64,000 bases of DNA, taken from JAZKJD01 sp040384585. GTDB lineage: Bacteria > Pseudomonadota > Gammaproteobacteria > Diplorickettsiales > Diplorickettsiaceae. The notes under the pieces are model-generated. The model did no database searches. It was not told the origin of the DNA and saw nothing but the letters and a program-made list of their open reading frames with translations. Positions 25,693 through 34,917 of this stretch are shown here, piece after piece. The stretch is from positions 62,001 to 126,000 of the forward strand of contig JAZKJD010000011.1 of assembly GCA_040384585.1 (NCBI GenBank). The letters run 5' to 3'. The stretch's first letter is position 1. Each line of letters starts with the position of its first letter. The position numbers and the translations under genes were made by a program.

Positions 25693-27915
25693 ATGAAAAT
25701 AGCATACGATTCTAAAGAACAGATTGACTATCTCTATACCATTATCAATTTACTCCCACATACCGTTTTTTGGAAAGATAAATATTCCCGATTCCTAGGT
25801 TGTAATCAAGCTTTCGCTGATCTTGCAGGTCTAGAAAGTCCAAGTGATATTGTTGGAAAAGCTGACCATGATTTGCCATGGTCAAAAAGTGAGAGCAAGT
25901 TATATGTAGAGGCTGATAAAGAAATAATGGCAACAGGAAAGGCAATGTTGAACATTGAAGAAAAGCAAACCCTTAAAAATGGAAAAAAAATTACACTTCT
26001 AACTAGTAAAGTTCCTCTTTATTTTAGCGGCGAACTTAATGGTATTTTGGGTATTTATACGGATATTTCAGATCGAAAAAAAATGGAGATTGCTTTAAAG
26101 AAAATGAAAGAAAAAGCAGAAGCGGCGAATGAAGCGAAAACAGTATTCATTGCCAATATGAGTCATGATATTCGTACTCCGCTTACCAGTATTATAGGAT
26201 TAGCGGATATACTTGCAAATCGTTTACAAACCAGTGAAGACTTTAATGATGTCAAACTTATTGCTCAATCCGCTGAGCAATTATTGGTTTTGCTGAATGG
26301 CATATTAGATGTGGCCTCCATGGAACACACTGTTGAGGAAGATCTTAAGAAAGATTCGTTTTCTTTACTTGAGTTTTCACAATCGCTTAAAATGCTTTTC
26401 TTGCCCGCTATTGAATTAAAAGGCTTAACGTTTAATTTGGATATCGATGCGAGCATTTCTAACCCAATTGTTAGTGATCGAGTTAAACTACAGCGAATCT
26501 TATTAAATTTAATTACTAACGCCATAAAATTTACGGTTAAAGGAATTGTTACTTTACGCATTAAAAAATTATCTGAATCAAAAGATACCGTTGAGCTTGA
26601 GTTTACGGTTAGTGATACCGGATTAGGCATTCCTCCAGAAAAACTTTCGCAGATATTTGATCAGTTTTTTCGCGTAAACCCTATGCACCAAGCATCAGGT
26701 TATGGCGTGGGCCTTTCTATTGTTAAAAAATTTGTTAGTTTGTTGGGTGGAGAGATTCAAGTTCATAGCAAATTGGAAGAAGGCACGACCTTCTTTTTTA
26801 CTTTATTGATGCCAGTAGATAAAGAAAAATCAGCAAAGCAAGCGATTCCCTATTCAGTTATGTTAGACAAAGGAGAAAAAGAAGCTGAAAAAAAGAAGAT
26901 TGATCTCGAATTAATCGCTGCCAATATACCCAAAGGATTTCAAGATGTGGTTAGGCGCACGAGGGCGAACGAGCGGAGTGTATTAGATAGTCATGAGCAC
27001 GTGAGTACCGATGTGCAACAACATCACATCTTGAAAAGCGAAGGGTATACTTCCGAAATGGCCACTAGTGATAGTGATATGGATTTAACAAATCAACATT
27101 CCGGTAAAAAATCGGTTTTATTGATTGAAGATAATCCGATTGCTTTAAAAGTGGGAAGAACACTTCTGGAAAGTGAGGGATATAAAGTCTACGCGCTTAC
27201 CAATTCTCTTGAAGCACTTCATCTCGCCAAAACATCTGATTTTGATCTGATTATTACGGATGTTGGTTTGGCAGAGATAACGGGTAAAGAGTTTGCGATG
27301 CTATATCGCTATTGGGAGAAAATTACTAAAAATAAGCGACCTATTCCTATGATTGCTTTAACTGCCCAAATAAATGCACAGTTCGAACAAGAATGTTTAG
27401 TGTTAGGTATGGACGAGGTATGGTCAAAGCCTTTAAGCAAAGAAAAGCTGGCGACACTTGCACATTATTTTACGGATACGACAGTATTATCTTCCGAGTC
27501 GCTGAACAGTGATAAAAATGGTGATGAACTAGATAGAGCAGATGTAAGAACACCTGCGGAGCTATTTGATATTAAGGGTTATCCTATATTCGATGATAAG
27601 GTCAGTCTATATAATTTAGGAAGTGATGAATATCTACAAAAAGAAGTGTTAAAGATATTTAAGGAAATGTTAGCTTTTGAAATAAGTCAACTTAAAAAAG
27701 CCTATAAGAAAAAAAATTGGGGAATGTTTGTAGAGTTAGTTCATAAATTAAAAGGAAGTTCGGTGTATGCGGGTGCCGTTAGATTGGATTACGCTTGCCA
27801 AAATTTTTTGCGATATTATGCAACGGGTCAAACTGAATGGTTAGACAGCCTATATCGCCAACTAAAGATGACCTTAGAAGAGTGTGGAAAGGCGTTGAAA
27901 TTAGAATTTGAATAG
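25693..27915 (+). CDS. Cytoplasmic hybrid sensor histidine kinase (PAS-HisKA-HATPase-REC-HPt) with repeat-encoded linker
   Basis: This is a phosphorelay protein of about 740 residues without membrane segments. Order: PAS domain (about 14-130), dimerisation helix with the phosphorylated His in NMSHDIRTPLTS (H158), ATPase with N-box LLNLITNAIKF, G1 VSDTGLGIP and G2 GYGVGLSIV, receiver with phosphoacceptor Asp in IITDVG (D523), then HPt with His in ELVHKLKGSS (H684). The ArcB-like layout suggests a multi-step relay, but no response regulator lies nearby. Residues about 412-453, between ATPase and receiver, are encoded by palindromic element A3. I chose ATG 25693 because AGAGGAAA lies just upstream; the frame also opens at a TTG six codons earlier. 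Confidence 0.9.
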   Translation: MKIAYDSKEQIDYLYTIINLLPHTVFWKDKYSRFLGCNQAFADLAGLESPSDIVGKADHDLPWSKSESKLYVEADKEIMATGKAMLNIEEKQTLKNGKKITLLTSKVPLYFSGELNGILGIYTDISDRKKMEIALKKMKEKAEAANEAKTVFIANMSHDIRTPLTSIIGLADILANRLQTSEDFNDVKLIAQSAEQLLVLLNGILDVASMEHTVEEDLKKDSFSLLEFSQSLKMLFLPAIELKGLTFNLDIDASISNPIVSDRVKLQRILLNLITNAIKFTVKGIVTLRIKKLSESKDTVELEFTVSDTGLGIPPEKLSQIFDQFFRVNPMHQASGYGVGLSIVKKFVSLLGGEIQVHSKLEEGTTFFFTLLMPVDKEKSAKQAIPYSVMLDKGEKEAEKKKIDLELIAANIPKGFQDVVRRTRANERSVLDSHEHVSTDVQQHHILKSEGYTSEMATSDSDMDLTNQHSGKKSVLLIEDNPIALKVGRTLLESEGYKVYALTNSLEALHLAKTSDFDLIITDVGLAEITGKEFAMLYRYWEKITKNKRPIPMIALTAQINAQFEQECLVLGMDEVWSKPLSKEKLATLAHYFTDTTVLSSESLNSDKNGDELDRADVRTPAELFDIKGYPIFDDKVSLYNLGSDEYLQKEVLKIFKEMLAFEISQLKKAYKKKNWGMFVELVHKLKGSSVYAGAVRLDYACQNFLRYYATGQTEWLDSLYRQLKMTLEECGKALKLEFE
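26925..27049 (+). repeat. Family A palindromic element inside the histidine kinase gene (copy A3)
   Basis: This 125-bp copy runs from TATACCC to GGGTATA, the same length as the full copy in fadJ. Its arms are TTTCAAGATGTGG and ATCACATCTTGAAA. It is read in the same frame as in fadJ, giving GFQDVVRRTRANERSV and STDVQQHHILKSEGY. Confidence 0.93.
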
Positions 27916-28003
27916 TCCGAACCCTTTCGTCATGACCCTTTTTTAAAAATCTCATAATCTATGGCAAGATACTAGGCTCCTACACTATTTCCTAGGCCCT
28001 TCT

Positions 28004-31000
28004 ATGCCACCACCCTTTATTCATTTACATCTCCATACCGAATTTTCCTTGAGCGATGGCTTAGTTCGGATTGACGAATTGATTGCCAGAGCAGTGGAAT
28101 TGGCATTACCCGCCATTGCCATCACTGACCAATCTAACCTATTTGCGGCGATTAAGTTTTACCAAGCAGCGATAAAAGCGGGTATTAAACCCATCATAGG
28201 TGCTGAATGTTGGGTAGAAAATATTCAATTTCCTGGGTGGCCATTTCGATTGATTTTATTGTGTCAAGACCACCAGGGTTATCAAAACTTGATCCAGTTA
28301 GTTTCAAAGGCTTATCTAGAAGGTCAGCAGGAATCTAAACCGATTCTGCAAAGAAGTTGGTTATCGGTTCACTCAAAAGGCTTAATTGCTTTATCGGGTG
28401 GTAGAGAAGGGGATATAGGTCAAGCCTTATTGCAAAATAAGCAGCCATTGGCCAAGGAATTTTTACAAATAGGGTTATCGCTTTTTCCTAATCGTTTCTA
28501 TTTAGAGCTACAGCGCTTAGGGCGACCACAAGAGGAAGAATATATTGTTGCTGTTACTGAGTTAGCTTCTGAATATCGTGTACCTGTTGTCGCCAGTAAT
28601 GATGTACGCTTTCTTTATGCAGAGGATTTTGATGCCCACGAAGCACGGGTTTGTATCAATAGCGGACATATCTTAAATGATCCTAAACGACCTAAAGTGT
28701 ATAGCGAACAGCAATTTCTTCGTTCACCTGCAGAGATGTTAACATTATTTTCTGATATTCCCTCTGCTGTCATTAATTCACTAGAAATTGCCAAACGCTG
28801 TAATTTAGAATTAGAGTTTGGTAAAGCCTTTCTACCTAATTTCCCTATTCCTGCTGGAATGACGCCGGAGAGTTTCTTAGTCACAGAAGCCAAAAAAGGG
28901 TTGCGTAAACGTTTGCCTGTCAAGAAAACTACACATTCCAAAAAGGTTTATCTTGATAGACTTCTTGCTGAGCTTGAAGTCATTAACAGCATGAGTTTTG
29001 CTGGCTACTTTTTGATCGTAGCGGATTTTATCCGTTGGGCGAAGGAGAATGCTATTCCCGTAGGGCCAGGAAGAGGTTCCGGTGCCGGGTCCTTAGTCGC
29101 TTATGTTTTGCAAATTACTGATTTAGAACCGTTACAGTACGGTTTATTGTTCGAACGTTTTTTGAATCCAGAACGTATTTCTATGCCTGATTTTGATATT
29201 GATTTTTGCATGGAAGGACGTGATCGCGTTATTGATTATGTGACAGAACGTTACGGTCGCGAATCTGTTTCTCAGATTATTACTTACGGTAGTATGGCTG
29301 CACGTGCTGTTGTCAGAGATGTAGGGCGTGTTTTAGGTTATCCCTATGGGATGGTCGATAAAATTGCGAAATTAATTCCTTTTGAATTAGGTATTACGCT
29401 GGAAAAAGCCATCCATCAAGAAGAAGAACTTAAACAGCGTTATGAGAATGAAGATGAGATCAAAGTATTAATTGATCTCGCTAAAAAATTAGAAGGGCTG
29501 GTGCGTAACGTCGGTAAGCATGCCGGAGGCGTCGTCATTGCACCGTCTAAACTTACCGATTTTACACCACTTTACTGTGAAGTTGGAGCATCGCATTACA
29601 TTACCCAGTTTGATAAAGATGATATTGAAAAAGTCGGTCTTGTTAAGTTCGATTTTCTTGGGCTGCGTACCTTGACCATTATCGATTGGGCGGTACAGTC
29701 AATTAATCTTAAAAAGCCGGAAGAAAAAGCATTAGATATTACTGCAATTCCTCTAGACGATTCTAAAACATTCGCCTTATTAAAAGCGTGTAAAACAGCT
29801 GCCGTGTTTCAATTAGAGTCGCGGGGTATGCGGGATCTGGTTAAACGATTACGACCTGATAGCTTTGAAGACATTATTGCGCTACTCGCCTTATTTCGTC
29901 CTGGTCCTTTGCAATCAGGAATGGTCGATAACTTTATTAACCGTAAACATGGCAGGGCTCAAATTGAATATCCTCACCCTTTTTTAGAACCTATTTTACG
30001 TCCTACCTATGGAATTATTCTCTATCAAGAACAAGTGATGCAGATTGCACAGGTGTTAGCGGGTTACACATTAGGGGCAGCGGATTTATTACGACGGGCA
30101 ATGGGTAAGAAAAAATCAGAGGAAATGGCAAAACAGCGAGTTATTTTTACTCGTGGCGCTGGAAAAAAAGGGGTTTCAATCGGTTTGGCCGATCAAATCT
30201 TTGATATAATGGAAAAGTTTGCGGATTATGGTTTCAACAAATCCCACTCAGCTGCCTATGCCTTGGTTTCCTATCAAACGGCTTGGCTCAAGGCACATTA
30301 TCCTGCAGAGTTTATGGCAGCTGTACTCTCATCTGATATGGAGCATACAGAGAAAGTGGTCTTGTTTTTGGAAGAATGCCGACTGATGAAGTTAAATGTT
30401 TTACCTCCCGATATCAATACCAGTGGATATAAATTTACAGTAACAAAAAAAGGTGAAATTCGTTATGGTTTAGGCGCGATTAAGGGTTTAGGCGCTTCTG
30501 CGATTGATATGTTGATTAAGAAACGTGAAGAACAGCGTTTTAAAGAGTTATTTGATCTTTGTCATCGCGCCGATCAGCATAAGTTGAATCGTCGAGGTTT
30601 AGAGGCTCTTATCTATTCCGGTAGTTTAGATGGTTTAGGCGTTAATCGCGCCACGCTTAAATACAATTTGGAAGCGGCTTTACTTGCTGCTGAGCAGCAA
30701 TTATCAGCGATGGGTTCAGGACAGCGGGATTTTTTTGGTCTTGCGATGATTGTCGAACAAAAAGAGATAGCACAGCAAGTAGATTGGCCAAAACTACAGC
30801 GCCTACAAGCTGAAAAAGAGGTATTAGGATTTTATTTAAGTGGACATCCTTTAGAGAATTATGCGCAAGAACTAGCCCATTTTACTACGTCAACTTTGCA
30901 GGAATGTGCAGGTAAAGCGGGTCATTCCTTAACGATAGCCGGTTGGGTGCTTAATCTTCGATCGTTATGGACAAAACGCGGGGACCGTATGGCAATTTTA

Positions 31001-31435
31001 AACATAGAGGATGCCAGCGGTCGTTTAGAGGTTACCTTATTTAGCGATATTTACACAGCATATCGAGATAAATTGAATAAAGATAAATTATTAATTATTG
31101 AAGGAGAAAGCCAACAGGACGAGTTAACAGGAAACGTTCGTATATTGGCAAAAAAGGTTTTGGATATCGCAGAAGCGCGCGAAGCTTATGCTAAACGTTT
31201 ACGCATTAAACTTTCTAAACCGTTCATTAATGCCAGTCAAATTGAGGATTTAAAACAAAAGATGAGTATTTTTTGTCCAGGTTTCTGCCCTACAATGATT
31301 GAGTATCATCATCCTGAGCTCCGTTCACAGTTGCAACTTTGTTTAGGTGAGCCATGGATGGTAAGACCTTCAGAAGAGTTGTTAGTGATTCTACGGAAAC
31401 TTTTTGGTGAAGAATGCGTTGTTATTGAGTATTAG
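28004..31435 (+). CDS. dnaE: DNA polymerase III alpha subunit DnaE
   Basis: This is the replicative polymerase. It has 1143 residues (E. coli 1160). The N-terminal PHP domain starts FIHLHLHTEFSLSDG. The catalytic palm has GPGRGSGAGSLVAY and the metal-binding Asp residues in PDFDIDF. The fingers (YGFNKSHSAAYALVSYQTAW), the helix-hairpin-helix region and the OB fold (WVLNLRSLWTKRGDRMA) follow. No clear ribosome site precedes the ATG. ftsQ lies directly downstream on the same strand, which is not the usual neighbour of either gene. Confidence 0.97.
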   Translation: MPPPFIHLHLHTEFSLSDGLVRIDELIARAVELALPAIAITDQSNLFAAIKFYQAAIKAGIKPIIGAECWVENIQFPGWPFRLILLCQDHQGYQNLIQLVSKAYLEGQQESKPILQRSWLSVHSKGLIALSGGREGDIGQALLQNKQPLAKEFLQIGLSLFPNRFYLELQRLGRPQEEEYIVAVTELASEYRVPVVASNDVRFLYAEDFDAHEARVCINSGHILNDPKRPKVYSEQQFLRSPAEMLTLFSDIPSAVINSLEIAKRCNLELEFGKAFLPNFPIPAGMTPESFLVTEAKKGLRKRLPVKKTTHSKKVYLDRLLAELEVINSMSFAGYFLIVADFIRWAKENAIPVGPGRGSGAGSLVAYVLQITDLEPLQYGLLFERFLNPERISMPDFDIDFCMEGRDRVIDYVTERYGRESVSQIITYGSMAARAVVRDVGRVLGYPYGMVDKIAKLIPFELGITLEKAIHQEEELKQRYENEDEIKVLIDLAKKLEGLVRNVGKHAGGVVIAPSKLTDFTPLYCEVGASHYITQFDKDDIEKVGLVKFDFLGLRTLTIIDWAVQSINLKKPEEKALDITAIPLDDSKTFALLKACKTAAVFQLESRGMRDLVKRLRPDSFEDIIALLALFRPGPLQSGMVDNFINRKHGRAQIEYPHPFLEPILRPTYGIILYQEQVMQIAQVLAGYTLGAADLLRRAMGKKKSEEMAKQRVIFTRGAGKKGVSIGLADQIFDIMEKFADYGFNKSHSAAYALVSYQTAWLKAHYPAEFMAAVLSSDMEHTEKVVLFLEECRLMKLNVLPPDINTSGYKFTVTKKGEIRYGLGAIKGLGASAIDMLIKKREEQRFKELFDLCHRADQHKLNRRGLEALIYSGSLDGLGVNRATLKYNLEAALLAAEQQLSAMGSGQRDFFGLAMIVEQKEIAQQVDWPKLQRLQAEKEVLGFYLSGHPLENYAQELAHFTTSTLQECAGKAGHSLTIAGWVLNLRSLWTKRGDRMAILNIEDASGRLEVTLFSDIYTAYRDKLNKDKLLIIEGESQQDELTGNVRILAKKVLDIAEAREAYAKRLRIKLSKPFINASQIEDLKQKMSIFCPGFCPTMIEYHHPELRSQLQLCLGEPWMVRPSEELLVILRKLFGEECVVIEY

Positions 31436-31446
31436 GTCAGCAGCTC

Positions 31447-31519
31447 TATACCCATTGCACTTGAAAATGCGAGATCGCATTTTCAAGTGCTTTCCTTATC
31501 TTGAAAGGCGAAGGGTATA
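31447..31519. repeat. Family B short palindromic element, copy B2 (dnaE-ftsQ junction)
   Basis: This 73-bp element runs from TATACCC to GGGTATA. It contains a 34-bp near-perfect palindrome at 31457-31490 (half-site GCACTTGAAAATGCGA) and the right end CTTGAAAGGCGAAGGGTATA, which is the family A right end. It therefore joins families A and B by their termini. It begins 11 bases after the dnaE stop. Confidence 0.9.
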
Positions 31520-31595
31520 TGTTAGGGGTAAAACTGGCGGAAACACTATACATAGATTATTATCCTTTTTTGACCTGTACTCAAACGGTTACGTG

Positions 31596-32432
31596 ATGTT
31601 TAAAGATGGGAAGGTAATTGAGAGTCAACAATTTCAAAGGCCATATAAGCGATCTTATTCCAATTTTCGTCTTGGACTTGATTTCCTTAGTATGATCCAT
31701 TTAAATTTTCTGCAAAATTTTAATTTTAATGGTAGACGCTGGTTTTTTAGATTCTCTCTAACGCTACTTATTCTATTAAGTGGGATATTGGTTTGGCAGA
31801 AATGTGGGGATCCTAATTTTTTTCCCGTTAAACATATCAAGATTAAGGGTGATTTACTACACGTCAAGCGAGATAGCTTGCAACAAATTATCCTACCTTT
31901 TACTGATAAAGGTTTTTTACGTTTAAATAGCCATCGATTAAAAGAAAGACTTCTGCAAGAAGAACCTTGGATCGCTTCGGTGATGATAAAACGTTTCTGG
32001 CCAGATACCTTAGCAGTGAGCTTTACCACAAAAAAACCAGTGGCATTGATGGCTAATAACGATTTACTTGACGAACGGGGTGATGTTTTTAGTGCGGGAC
32101 AAGTGAATCCCGTATCGCTTGATCTGCCTCTTTTTATTGGCCCTATCGGTCAACAAAAATATTTACTACAAACCTATCAGTCTTTGTATCCGCTAATTTT
32201 GGATTTAACATTAAAAATAAAATTATTAAAATTAGTGGATCAACAATTTTGGTATTTACGTTTAAGTAACGGTCTAGCACTTTATTTGAGTCGTGAAAAA
32301 CCTGATGTAGAGCTAAAACGTTTTGTTGAAGTGTACCCGGATGTTATTGAGAGTAAAGTGTCTATGATAGATTATGTCGATCTCCGTTATGCTCATGGTA
32401 TGGCAGTAAAATTTAAAAAACGAACTGCTTAG
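31596..32432 (+). CDS. ftsQ: Cell division protein FtsQ
   Basis: This bitopic divisome protein links early and late division proteins. One membrane segment (FSLTLLILLSGILVW) precedes the periplasmic POTRA domain (FPVKHIKIKGD ... LLQEEPWIASVMIKRFWPDTLAVSF) and the beta domain ending in VDLRYAHGMAVKFKK. The reading frame is open from 31404, inside dnaE and across repeat B2. I prefer the ATG at 31596 (a GTG codon precedes it), which gives a cytoplasmic part of about 45 residues, as in other FtsQ proteins; ATG 31692 is the next option. No strong ribosome site supports either. The function is sure, the start is not. It precedes ftsA and ftsZ. Confidence 0.9.
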   Translation: MFKDGKVIESQQFQRPYKRSYSNFRLGLDFLSMIHLNFLQNFNFNGRRWFFRFSLTLLILLSGILVWQKCGDPNFFPVKHIKIKGDLLHVKRDSLQQIILPFTDKGFLRLNSHRLKERLLQEEPWIASVMIKRFWPDTLAVSFTTKKPVALMANNDLLDERGDVFSAGQVNPVSLDLPLFIGPIGQQKYLLQTYQSLYPLILDLTLKIKLLKLVDQQFWYLRLSNGLALYLSREKPDVELKRFVEVYPDVIESKVSMIDYVDLRYAHGMAVKFKKRTA

Positions 32433-32498
32433 GGGTCTGTTTGGTAAAAGGTGTATGACACAGTTTGGAATAAAGTTATTCATTCAAGGTAAAGTAAT

Positions 32499-33725
32499 AT
32501 GGCTAAAAAACCGACTAAAAATTTGATTGTGGGTTTAGATATCGGTACCTCTAAGGTTAATGCCTTAGTGGGGGAAGTGAAGCCAGAGGGAATTGAGATT
32601 ATTGGCTTAGGGGTTTACCCATCATTAGGCTTAAAGCGAGGCGTCGTTGTTAACATCGATGCGACAGTCGATTCGATTCAACAAGCCGTGGGTGAAGCCG
32701 AAGCGATGGCCGGTTATCCCATACGCAGCGTATATACAGGAATAGCGGGTAATCACATTCGTAGTTTAAATTCACATGGAATTGTGGCGATACAAAATCA
32801 AGAAGTGACTCATGCTGACGTTGAACGTGTTATTGATGCCGCCAGGGCGGTAGCGATCCCCGCGGATCAAAAAATATTACATATATTGCCTCAGGAATTT
32901 ATTATCGATAGCCAAGAAGGTATTCGTGAACCGATAGGCATGTCAGGAGTCCGGTTGGAAGCTAAGGTGCATATGGTAACGGGTGCCGTGAGTGCGGCAC
33001 AAAATATTATTAAATGTATCCAGCGTTGTGGATTAGAAGTTTCTGAAATTATTTTAGAACAATTAGCCTCAAGCCAGTCTGTATTGACAGAAGATGAAAA
33101 AGAATTAGGCGTTTGTTTGATAGACATTGGAGGTGGAACAACGGATATTGCTATTTTTACAGAAGGCGCCATTCGTTTTACTTCCGTTATTCCTATTGCC
33201 GGTGATCAAGTGACTAATGATATTGCTGTTGCCTTAAGAACGCCAACCCAAAGTGCCGAACAAATTAAAAGAAAGTTTGCCTGCGCCTTGGCAGAATTAG
33301 CGAGCCCAGAAGAATTAGTAGAAGTTAGCGGGGTGGGTGATCGTCCAGGTAGAACCCTTTCTAAGCGTGCCTTAGCCGAAGTCGTCGGGCCACGCTACGA
33401 AGAACTTTTTCATTTAGTGAAAACAGAATTGCATCGCAGTGGTTTTGAAGAGTTTCTTGCTGCAGGAGTTGTATTAACAGGGGGTGCTTCCAATGTCAGT
33501 GGGTCAGTAGAATTAGCTGAGAAAGTTTTTAAATTACCTGTTAGATTAGGTAATCCACAGTATGTTAATGGAAATAGTGAAGTGATTAATAATGGAATGT
33601 ATGCTACGGGTACAGGTTTATTATTATACGGCTACCAACAGCAGTGTGAGCAGCGAAAGCCAAATCAAGCGATGTTTCGAGGAAAACTAGCTCGTATGAA
33701 AAACTGGTTACGTGAAAATTTTTAA
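32499..33725 (+). CDS. ftsA: Cell division protein FtsA
   Basis: This actin-like ATPase anchors FtsZ to the membrane and recruits the divisome. It has 408 residues (E. coli 420). The phosphate-1 motif is IVGLDIGTSKVNALVGE, and phosphate-2 is CLIDIGGGTTDIAIF. The adenosine motif GVVLTGGASNVSG and the C-terminal membrane-targeting amphipathic helix (MKNWLRENF) are present. It sits between ftsQ and ftsZ in the conserved order and has AAGG about 9 bases before the ATG. Confidence 0.97.
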   Translation: MAKKPTKNLIVGLDIGTSKVNALVGEVKPEGIEIIGLGVYPSLGLKRGVVVNIDATVDSIQQAVGEAEAMAGYPIRSVYTGIAGNHIRSLNSHGIVAIQNQEVTHADVERVIDAARAVAIPADQKILHILPQEFIIDSQEGIREPIGMSGVRLEAKVHMVTGAVSAAQNIIKCIQRCGLEVSEIILEQLASSQSVLTEDEKELGVCLIDIGGGTTDIAIFTEGAIRFTSVIPIAGDQVTNDIAVALRTPTQSAEQIKRKFACALAELASPEELVEVSGVGDRPGRTLSKRALAEVVGPRYEELFHLVKTELHRSGFEEFLAAGVVLTGGASNVSGSVELAEKVFKLPVRLGNPQYVNGNSEVINNGMYATGTGLLLYGYQQQCEQRKPNQAMFRGKLARMKNWLRENF

Positions 33726-33751
33726 TACCGAAAAGTTTGAGGAGTTATATC

Positions 33752-34915
33752 ATGAGTTCCCTATATGGTTTAGTCGATACCCCGATACAAAATGCCGTAA
33801 TAAAAGTCATTGGCGTGGGCGGCGGCGGTGGAAATGCCCTTGAGCATATGCTTGCACAAGACATTGATGGTGTTGAGTTTATTTGTGCGAATACCGATGC
33901 CCAAGCACTAAAAAATTCATCCGCTAAATGTCTGTTACAGCTTGGGCAACAAATCACCAAGGGCTTGGGCGCGGGAGCAAATCCGGATATAGGGCGTCAG
34001 GCTGCTGAAGCCGATAGAGAACGTATTCGAGCAGCACTAGAAGGCGCCGATATGGTTTTTATTACAGCGGGTATGGGTGGAGGTACCGGTACCGGTGCGG
34101 CTCCAGTTGTTGCGGAAATTGCTAAACAAATGCGAATTCTAACCGTCGCTGTGGTCACTAAACCTTTCATTTTTGAAGGAAAAAAGCGTTTACACTTGGC
34201 TGAAGAAGGAATAAAACATCTGAGCCAATACGTGGATTCGTTAATTACGATACCCAATAACAAGTTAATGAACGTTTTAGGTAAAAATGTTAGCCTTTTA
34301 GATGCATTTAAGGCCGTTAATGATGTATTATTTGGCGCCGTTAAAGGAATCGCTGCATTAATTACTCGTCCTGGTTTAATCAATGTGGATTTTGCAGATG
34401 TTCGTACTGTGATGTCAGAGATGGGTATGGCGATGATGGGAACGGGTATTGGTTCCGGTGAGGATAGAGCACGTTTGGCAGCAGAGGCGGCAATTGCTAG
34501 TCCTTTGCTTGAGGATGTCGATTTGGCAGGTGCTCGCGGTGTGTTAGTCAATATTACAGCAGGTCCTGATTTATCGATCGGAGAATTTGAAGAAGTGGGC
34601 GAAGTGATAAAAGGTTTTACTTCAGAAGGGGCAACGGTGGTGGTTGGGACGGTTATTGATCCCGATATGAGTGATGAGTTACGTGTCACCATTGTGGTGA
34701 CGGGCCTCGGGGTTGTTTATGCTAGCCAAGGGGGAGGTACTGCTCTTACGAGATCGGCAGATGGTTCTTTAGACTATCATCAATTAGAACGCCCTACGGT
34801 ATTACGTAAACAAGGGGCAACGACCTCCTCTAAACCTGTTATTGATTCCAGTGCTTCCGATATTGAATATCTTGATATTCCGGCTTTTTTACGTAGACAA
34901 GAAGAGGTTTCTTAA
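33752..34915 (+). CDS. ftsZ: Cell division GTPase FtsZ
   Basis: This tubulin-like GTPase forms the Z ring. The start is ATG 33752 with GAGGAG 7 bases upstream; an earlier in-frame codon at 33737 lies before that site and is unlikely. The protein has 387 residues. The tubulin signature GGGTGTGAAPVVAEIAK, the T7 loop region around NVDFADVRTVM and the short variable linker are visible. The conserved C-terminal peptide YLDIPAFLRRQ, which binds FtsA, is intact. The lpxC start codon follows 2 bases after its stop. Confidence 0.98.
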   Translation: MSSLYGLVDTPIQNAVIKVIGVGGGGGNALEHMLAQDIDGVEFICANTDAQALKNSSAKCLLQLGQQITKGLGAGANPDIGRQAAEADRERIRAALEGADMVFITAGMGGGTGTGAAPVVAEIAKQMRILTVAVVTKPFIFEGKKRLHLAEEGIKHLSQYVDSLITIPNNKLMNVLGKNVSLLDAFKAVNDVLFGAVKGIAALITRPGLINVDFADVRTVMSEMGMAMMGTGIGSGEDRARLAAEAAIASPLLEDVDLAGARGVLVNITAGPDLSIGEFEEVGEVIKGFTSEGATVVVGTVIDPDMSDELRVTIVVTGLGVVYASQGGGTALTRSADGSLDYHQLERPTVLRKQGATTSSKPVIDSSASDIEYLDIPAFLRRQEEVS

Positions 34916-34917
34916 GG

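Noticed and set aside
33997..34692. Minus-strand open frame of 231 codons antisense to ftsZ
   Set aside because: It lies wholly within a certain ftsZ gene and has low-complexity composition typical of a shadow frame.
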